NCBI GenBank assembly: GCA_026692885.1
Contig: JAPLNJ010000577.1
Span: 1 to 11,164 of the forward strand
DNA from: Planctomycetota bacterium
GTDB lineage: Bacteria > Planctomycetota > Planctomycetia > Pirellulales > Pirellulaceae
DNA length: 11,164 bases
Direction of reading: 5' to 3'
The notes under the pieces are model-generated. The model saw only the letters and a program-made list of their open reading frames with translations. It made no database searches and had not been told where the DNA came from. The position numbers and the translations under genes were made by a program. Shown here one piece after another: positions 7,172 through 11,164 of the stretch. Each line of letters begins with the position of its first letter. Position 1 is the stretch's first letter.

Positions 7172-7264
7172 GATCTTTCGCCTTAATCTTTCCCCCTAAT
7201 CTCTCCCTCTATTCCCATGCAGCCGGAGGAAGATTAAGGCGAAAGATTAGGGTGAAAGATTAAG
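7172..7264. repeat. Inverted 13-nt-period repeat (TAATCTTTCGCCT type)
   Basis: The left arm carries about three tandem copies of a 13-mer (GATCTTTCGCCT, TAATCTTTCCCCC, TAATCTCTCCCTC). The right arm carries about three in reverse complement. Bases 7173-7190 and 7230-7247 pair perfectly over 18 bp with a 39-nt loop. Because copies repeat every 13 bases, the arms can also pair in shifted registers. Low complexity and no coding capacity. Confidence 0.75.
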
Positions 7265-7462
7265 TCGCCCTTCATCGCAACCATCCCAGACTCGCCATCG
7301 TTACAAATTCCTATTGTTCAAGTTATTTCTGCGCGGCCGCTTTGTTGCCAGAAAGTGTCTTGCCCAGATCTGGCCGAGCTGCGCTTTCAGCGCCTGTTCC
7401 AACCCGGTCTTCGGTCTCTGTCCTGAGTCGCCCGGACATCCCGCCTGCAGGTTTTCGGGACA

Positions 7463-7477
7463 GGGCGAGCGGCAGGA
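7463..7477. repeat. Solo copy of the outermost end of the 4001-4111 element
   Basis: GGGCGAGCGGCAGGA is identical over 15 bases to the outer right end of the 111-bp element (read inward). It then diverges. It may be the relic of a decayed or excised copy. Confidence 0.4.
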
Positions 7478-7530
7478 GGCATTGATCGTAACCTTGCGAA
7501 ATGCCGTCACTGCTGGCTGGTCCCGTCCGA

Positions 7531-7685
7531 GAAGCTCCCGACGTAAGTCGGTGAGAGCAGTCCCGCTCCGCACCTAGCCCGGAGCCGCGCACGCCACATG
7601 GAAGCCGCCAGCGTAAGCTGGCCGGAGCCTCCCGCCCCACACCTATTCGCGGAGCATCGTGTAGGTGCAGGGGCGGGACCGCTCT
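7531..7685. repeat. Truncated third copy of the hairpin array (two forward units and part of a reverse unit)
   Basis: Units lie at 7531-7576 (+), 7601-7645 (+) and a partial reverse unit at 7662-7685. The 24-nt spacer and the 16-nt turn between facing units match the inner element of the first array. Read in reverse complement, roughly 447-602 aligns with this block at high identity by eye, including the second stem CCAGC-GTAA-GCTGG and the turn TTCGCGG-GCATCGT. The second reverse unit and the terminal inverted repeats are missing. The right edge coincides with the end of the ATPase-like coding remnant. Confidence 0.75.
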
Positions 7686-7882
7686 GTCCCGCGATGACGA
7701 CGCGCAGCCAAGTTGCCCGGATCAGGCAGGGAAGGAGCTGCTTCTCGACCCAGTCCTGCGTTTCTCCCGCCATTTCCCAACTGGGTCTCGACCGCCTCGG
7801 CAATGGCCCGCACGAGGCCGCGCTGTTCGCCGGCTAGGGAGAATGCGACGAGGAATCTCTCGGGCAGCGAACGTACTGGCAT
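7684..7882 (-). pseudogene. Remnant of a TIR-ATPase (STAND-like, possible immune-type) gene
   Basis: ATG at 7882 opens a frame with LPERFLVAFSLAGEQRGLVR then AIAEAVETQLG. This closely resembles the first strand and helix of bacterial TIR domains (F-VA-SFAGE-RD-VR-IAEA). After about 37 residues, near 7772, the similarity stops and a different minus frame (7773-7684) reads ETQDWVEKQLLPCLIRA then TWLRVVIAGQ. That looks like the stretch after the Walker B strand in NTPases often joined to such TIR domains in planctomycetes. The middle of the gene (rest of TIR, Walker A and B) is missing and the frame changes, so an internal deletion is likely. The codon for the final Q (7684-7686) is exactly where the hairpin array starts. 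The identification is by memory of sequence patterns and needs a search. Confidence 0.45.
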
Positions 7883-8055
7883 GGCGCTGGGGCTTATTGT
7901 GCCGCAGGTTTGCGAACTTCAATCCTGCTCCAATGCAGACTGACAGGCATATTAGCCTCCCCCTGCCCGGATCGCAATCGTCGACCGACTTGTCCAAGAC
8001 CAATACAGGTCCAAGACCCACACGCGACCATGTTGAAAGAAAGATTCACAACCTC

Positions 8056-10242
8056 TCAGGGCTGCTCGGCCCGCAGGTCGTACATGCGGTAGCCGATCCG
8101 GCGGCTGGCGGCAATCGTCTCGACGTAGGGCGTGTCGCAGACATCGACAAATCCGTTCTGGAAATTCTCGCCGTCGTCGCGGCCGGTGGTTGCTTGGTCG
8201 CCGAACTGATGCCAGTGGGTGCCGACGACCAGGGGATTCTCCAGAGCACTGGCCACGTACTTCTCATAGGCTTCGCCGCGCGCCAGTTGATTCGCCACCG
8301 GTTGCAGACTGGCGTGGAACTTGCCTCGGTCGAGCGCCCCGAAGTGCCACTCGCCGATCAGTACCGGCTTGTCGATGCCATCGGGCAGGCGGAGATCGGT
8401 CAGCGTCTCCGTGTACCGATTGACGCTGATCACGTCGCTGTACTTGGCAGCCGTGCGGAACACGACGCCGTGGCTCCAGCCGGCGAAACGGCAACCGAGA
8501 TAGAGGCCCTCGGGATCGATTTCCTTGACTGCCTCCCGGCATTGCCGAAAGTAGGCGTCGGCCACGCGTCCCAGGAAGACAGCCAGGTCGTCGCGGCCCT
8601 GCTCGGGGCCGGGGGGCGTGGTCACTTCGAGCAGACTGTCCCAGGAAGCGTAGGAGGTCTTCCAGGCGGCGTTCAGTTTCGAGATCTGGTCGTACTTCGC
8701 TTGCAGGTCGCCGACCAAGGCCCGCTTGGCCGGTTGGTCGGCGGGCGAGGTCAGGATGGCGCGGGCCAGCGAGGTCTCGTCGGCGCCCCAGTTCAGCTCA
8801 TTCCCCGGGAAGTAGCCCAGGCACCACGGGTCGCCCACGGCTTGCCCGCGATGCTGGGCGACTTCGTTGAGCAGCGTGGCCTTGAAGCTGGGATCGAACA
8901 CGTCGGGGAATTTCCCCCAGCCGCCGCTGGTCCCCTCGATCACACGGCTCGCGTTGTGGATCGTGGCCACGTATCCGGTGGCTCCCGGCGTGTCTTCCGG
9001 CGGCGAAGCGAGGCTGTAGACGGTCGCCGTGTACGGCGTCTTCCGCTGCCGGTAGATGGCCGGCTGCGAGCAGTTGGCCAGCGTGTTTTGCCCCCAGCTT
9101 CGCAGCCGGCGATGCGTGACATCAGCGAAGTCCGCCGGCCACTGAGGGCCGTACTTGCGCAGCAAGTTCGCGCCGGTGAAGTTGTAGGTCTCGGTGCCCC
9201 GCTCGTACAGTCCCGAGATGGGCCACGTACTGCAGCCGTAGAACGCGGCCAGCGGCAAATCACGTGCTGGCAAGTCGGCAAACAGACGCTCGCGGCCCGT
9301 GATCGGCGTATAGCCGCTCGACCAGGTCACGCGGACCAGGCCGTGTGACCAGAACAGGCGTCCCTCCGGATCGACGAACCACCACTTCTCGCGCCACTTG
9401 GCCACGCGAAACCGGCCGGTCGCCGCCAGCTTGGGTCCGCCTGACCAGCCGCCATACTGGTTCCAGCCTGGCGGACTCGGATGCGCGGCCAGATCGGCCG
9501 CTTCCTGTTGGCGTTGTTGGACCAACTCGTCCTCCGAGTGGGTCTTACCGGGCCAATCCTTGTGTCGGTACTGCCCAAAGCGGTCGACCATCGGGAACAG
9601 CTCATCCAGATTCTTTGGCAGAGGAAACGCCGGAATCCCGCCGATGCGGAGGGCCGAGACTTCATACTCTTCGTCGCTGCCGGGCCGATACACGTAGACC
9701 GCCATGCCGACCACGTTGGTCGGGTCGATGCCTTGGCCGGGCCGAGTCTGGAAGCCGCCGGGCGTGCCCCGCATGCCACGAAACGCCGCCTCCAACTCCC
9801 GGGGCGGACGGGCGGCGATGGAGACTCTCAAGTTGCCTTCTTCGCCAGGCGGGATGGTGGTGGACCCGATGCAACAACCTTTCCGCTCGGTCCGATTGGC
9901 ATCCGGATTATCCAAGGTCAGATGCACGTTCAGCGGGCGTTTCCCGATGTTCCTGACTTGGGTTTCGACAAAGTCGTGACCGGTCACGTCCCAACTCCCT
10001 GCGGGCGGCCGGAAGGTGATCCCGAGGCGATCGTGGCTGCGGCTGACGTGGACCCGCCATGTGGAACCGACCCGCTCGATGCGCGCCTCCGGCGTGGCCT
10101 CCGCTTGGTCCATCGCGCTGGCTGCTTCGAGCGGATGACGAATCGCTGTCGCCGCGGGCGGTTCGGCCGGAGCGTCCGCTGCCAGGAACAGCAGCCAGAG
10201 AAGCAAGACTGCCAGTGAAAATCGATACCGCGTGGTGTGCAT
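8056..10242 (-). CDS. Secreted GH50-like beta-agarase family protein
   Basis: The 728-residue product starts at ATG 10242, chosen because AGGAGG lies 5 nt upstream and a clean signal peptide follows (MHTTRYRFSLAVLLLWLLFL, then AADAPAE). Upstream in-frame codons to 10371 have neither. Residues about 30-210 form a beta-sandwich N-terminal domain (GSWDVTGHDFVETQVRN, VVGMAVYVYRP). Residues about 250-720 are a TIM barrel with WWFVDPEGRLFWSHG, the acid/base-type motif YFPGNELNWG (E482) and the nucleophile-type motif LIGEWHFGALDRG (E631), then GTHWHQFGDQATTGRDDGEN and FVDVCDTPY. These are hallmarks of GH50, which cleaves beta-1,4 bonds in agar and agarose; land and freshwater planctomycetes also carry members of unproven substrate. 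It is likely periplasmic or secreted. The stop is TGA (8056-8058). It is the first of three same-strand secreted genes, but 1.1 kb separates it from the next. Confidence 0.75.
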   Translation of the reverse strand: MHTTRYRFSLAVLLLWLLFLAADAPAEPPAATAIRHPLEAASAMDQAEATPEARIERVGSTWRVHVSRSHDRLGITFRPPAGSWDVTGHDFVETQVRNIGKRPLNVHLTLDNPDANRTERKGCCIGSTTIPPGEEGNLRVSIAARPPRELEAAFRGMRGTPGGFQTRPGQGIDPTNVVGMAVYVYRPGSDEEYEVSALRIGGIPAFPLPKNLDELFPMVDRFGQYRHKDWPGKTHSEDELVQQRQQEAADLAAHPSPPGWNQYGGWSGGPKLAATGRFRVAKWREKWWFVDPEGRLFWSHGLVRVTWSSGYTPITGRERLFADLPARDLPLAAFYGCSTWPISGLYERGTETYNFTGANLLRKYGPQWPADFADVTHRRLRSWGQNTLANCSQPAIYRQRKTPYTATVYSLASPPEDTPGATGYVATIHNASRVIEGTSGGWGKFPDVFDPSFKATLLNEVAQHRGQAVGDPWCLGYFPGNELNWGADETSLARAILTSPADQPAKRALVGDLQAKYDQISKLNAAWKTSYASWDSLLEVTTPPGPEQGRDDLAVFLGRVADAYFRQCREAVKEIDPEGLYLGCRFAGWSHGVVFRTAAKYSDVISVNRYTETLTDLRLPDGIDKPVLIGEWHFGALDRGKFHASLQPVANQLARGEAYEKYVASALENPLVVGTHWHQFGDQATTGRDDGENFQNGFVDVCDTPYVETIAASRRIGYRMYDLRAEQP

Positions 10243-10743
10243 AGGGGCCTCCTGTCTTTGGGAACAGCCAAGCGAAGTTATCGAAGTGCAAGTTCGCCAT
10301 CGACCACCGTGCCGCCGATCCATGCGATCATCGTTTGTCCTCCATCTTCCGGAGGGTATCTTCGGCGCCATTTTAGTCCATCGCCGTCACCCCTGCAAAG
10401 CGGCTTCGCCGCGAGGCCCGGTGCCGGGGGGCACGAAATTCTCCGTGAGCACCGGTCTGTTCGACGTCGAGCTAGCTACACCACCGCCTATGGGAAACGT
10501 AGCCACGTTCCGAGTCGGCCGACTGTCCCGCGACGGTGCACTGGGAAATGAACGACTTGTGAGTTGTCCCCGGCTATGCCGTTTCGAGGCGTCGGTCGAT
10601 GTGGCCGAGGTGCGCAAAGAAAATGCACCTTCGAGCGTCAGTCACGCGCAGGCCACGTCGCGTTTGTCATCGTTTTGACTGCGCGCCGCGATGTAGTTCG
10701 GCGGACCTCGCGAGTCCGACTAGCGCCGCACCCCAGCGCGCGG

Positions 10744-10758
10744 AGGTCTGTCAGACCT
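10744..10758. promoter_or_regulatory. Perfect 7-1-7 palindrome, possible protein-binding site
   Basis: AGGTCTG-T-CAGACCT is a perfect inverted repeat around one central base. Its size suits a dimeric regulator. It lies about 500 bp from the nearest gene start, so no target can be named, and chance is possible. Confidence 0.2.
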
Positions 10759-10994
10759 GAGCAGGTTGGCCACTTCTCGAATCAAGAGAAATCGGGCACT
10801 CGACTTGCCCACAAGGGCAGTCTTTTGCACGGCCCCACGTGGTTCTACGCAAGTCTCGCCAATCTGCGTCGGCGTGTCGGACCGACGCGGGGAGAGAGCG
10901 GGATTCACCAACCGGCAGCGCTGACGGCGTGGGGATTCGACGACCGCCTGTCGAGGCAGGAACATTCGCTTTGATCACAAGCACAAGCTGGGAA

Positions 10995-11097
10995 GGGCAA
11001 AGGAATGCGGGGCAGGGGAATAGGAGAACGAATGCTGGTTGGCTATTGCCGCGTCTGCCCTCCCTTCCCGATTCCTCTGCCCAACATTCCCTTGCCC
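10995..11097. repeat. Purine-rich inverted repeat with 14-nt-like periodicity
   Basis: Bases 10995-11021 and 11071-11097 are inverted repeats with 23 of 27 positions matching (GGGCAARGGAATG followed by GGGCAGRGGAAT). Each arm is itself two near-copies of the same purine-rich 13-14-mer. The loop is 49 nt. The design (short-period units on opposed arms) resembles the 13-mer repeat at 7172-7264, though the sequence differs. No coding capacity. Confidence 0.65.
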
Positions 11098-11164
11098 AAG
11101 AAATGTGTATCTTGGTAAGCGTCGTGAAGCCCCAGAACGATCGTGGATCGACTTGCCTGCGTCG

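Larger units (their letters stand above)
7048..7339. mobile_element. 292-bp composite element between 10-bp direct repeats
   Basis: CTTTGTTGCC occurs at 7038-7047 and again at 7340-7349, directly outside the element. The inner ends are inverted: CGCGCAGAAATAA begins at 7048, and its complement lies at the right end (TTATTTCTGCGCG, 7323-7335) followed by 4 extra bases before the direct repeat. Inside are three structures: a 23-bp hairpin (7079-7130), a small CCGGC-TTC-GCCGG hairpin (7153-7165) and an inverted 13-nt-period repeat (7172-7264). No coding sequence. It is likely a MITE-like insertion. The 4-base asymmetry at the right end leaves the exact boundary uncertain. Confidence 0.6.
6924..8055. 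other. Repeat-rich intergenic region with gene remnants
   Basis: No intact gene is supported. From left to right it holds the AGGAG ribosome binding site of the DUF6259-like gene, a 292-bp inserted element (7048-7339), an unassigned stretch (7350-7530), a truncated hairpin array (7531-7685), a TIR-ATPase remnant (7684-7882) and plain sequence up to the end of the agarase-like gene. Several open frames cross this region, but most run through palindromes and overlap each other on both strands, so I do not treat them as genes. Confidence 0.6.
10243..11164. other. Upstream region without a recognisable gene
   Basis: This 922-bp stretch has open frames on both strands but none shows a domain, a good start context or a pattern I recognise. 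It contains two neighbouring hairpins 158-192 nt upstream of the agarase-like start (GCGGC-TTC-GCCGC at 10400-10412, GTGCC-GGGG-GGCAC at 10421-10434), a 15-nt palindrome (10744-10758), a hairpin GCGTCGG/CCGACGC (10866-10872 with 10882-10888) and a purine-rich inverted repeat (10995-11097). The first two could lie in the leader or upstream of the promoter of the agarase-like gene. Confidence 0.55.

Noticed and set aside
7350..7573. Minus-strand frame ending ALKAQLGQIWARHFLATK, possible gene remnant
   Set aside because: Without the inserted element the frame would stop right after LATK, which is suggestive, but I recognise no family and the upstream part runs through a hairpin unit.
7843..9348. 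Long plus-strand open frame of 501 codons
   Set aside because: It is antisense to the GH50-like gene and its composition is that of a mirror frame; no domain is visible.
10243..10371. Upstream extension of the GH50-like gene to 10371
   Set aside because: The 43 extra residues are basic and lack a signal, while ATG at 10242 has AGGAGG 5 nt upstream and a clear signal peptide.
1..11164. tRNA, rRNA or transposase genes
   Set aside because: I found no tRNA T-loop and acceptor pattern, no rRNA-like stretch and no DDE or tyrosine transposase motif on either strand.

Overview
The window looks like chromosomal DNA of a heterotrophic planctomycete, most likely Pirellulales-like. This is inferred from high GC, large secreted proteins spaced far apart on one strand, a cytochrome-c protein of the hydrazine-synthase-alpha-like type that non-anammox planctomycetes carry, a DUF6259-type protein, a GH50 agarase-like enzyme and gene gaps packed with short palindromic repeats. 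No database search was run; family names come from recognising motifs.

Layout. Positions 2-118 (+) hold the tail of an ECF sigma factor reading frame that stops right after region 2. Positions 119-810 have no gene; they hold a composite of eight 45-47-nt hairpin units, best explained as one four-unit palindromic element inserted into another. Positions 811-3921 (-) encode a secreted HZS-alpha-like protein with two CXXCH haem motifs, split by one in-frame TAG (3646-3648). Positions 3922-4241 contain a 111-bp element with 26-bp perfect terminal inverted repeats. Positions 4242-6923 (-) encode a secreted DUF6259-like glycoside-hydrolase-type protein with a CBM4/9-like C-terminal module. Positions 6924-8055 are a repeat-rich gap with a 292-bp element flanked by 10-bp direct repeats, a truncated third copy of the hairpin array, and the remnant of a TIR-ATPase gene. 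Positions 8056-10242 (-) encode a secreted GH50-like agarase. Positions 10243-11164 have no gene I can recognise, only hairpins and a purine-rich inverted repeat.

Function. The three large minus-strand genes all have signal peptides. Two look like polysaccharide-active proteins and the third is a c-type cytochrome with a sugar-binding-like N-terminal domain. The gaps of 320 and about 1,130 bp argue against one tight operon, and each start I chose has its own ribosome binding site. A shared role in polysaccharide use is an inference from neighbourhood only.

The strongest unusual signals are (1) the element-in-element structure at 141-752, where removing the insertion and one 10-bp repeat copy restores a unit of exactly 45 nt; (2) compensatory stem changes around an invariant GTNA loop across all complete hairpins; (3) the single TAG in an otherwise open 1,036-codon gene; and (4) the TIR-ATPase remnant whose recognisable coding sequence ends exactly where a hairpin array begins. 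I see no clear evidence of a new multi-gene system; the novelty is mainly in the repeats.
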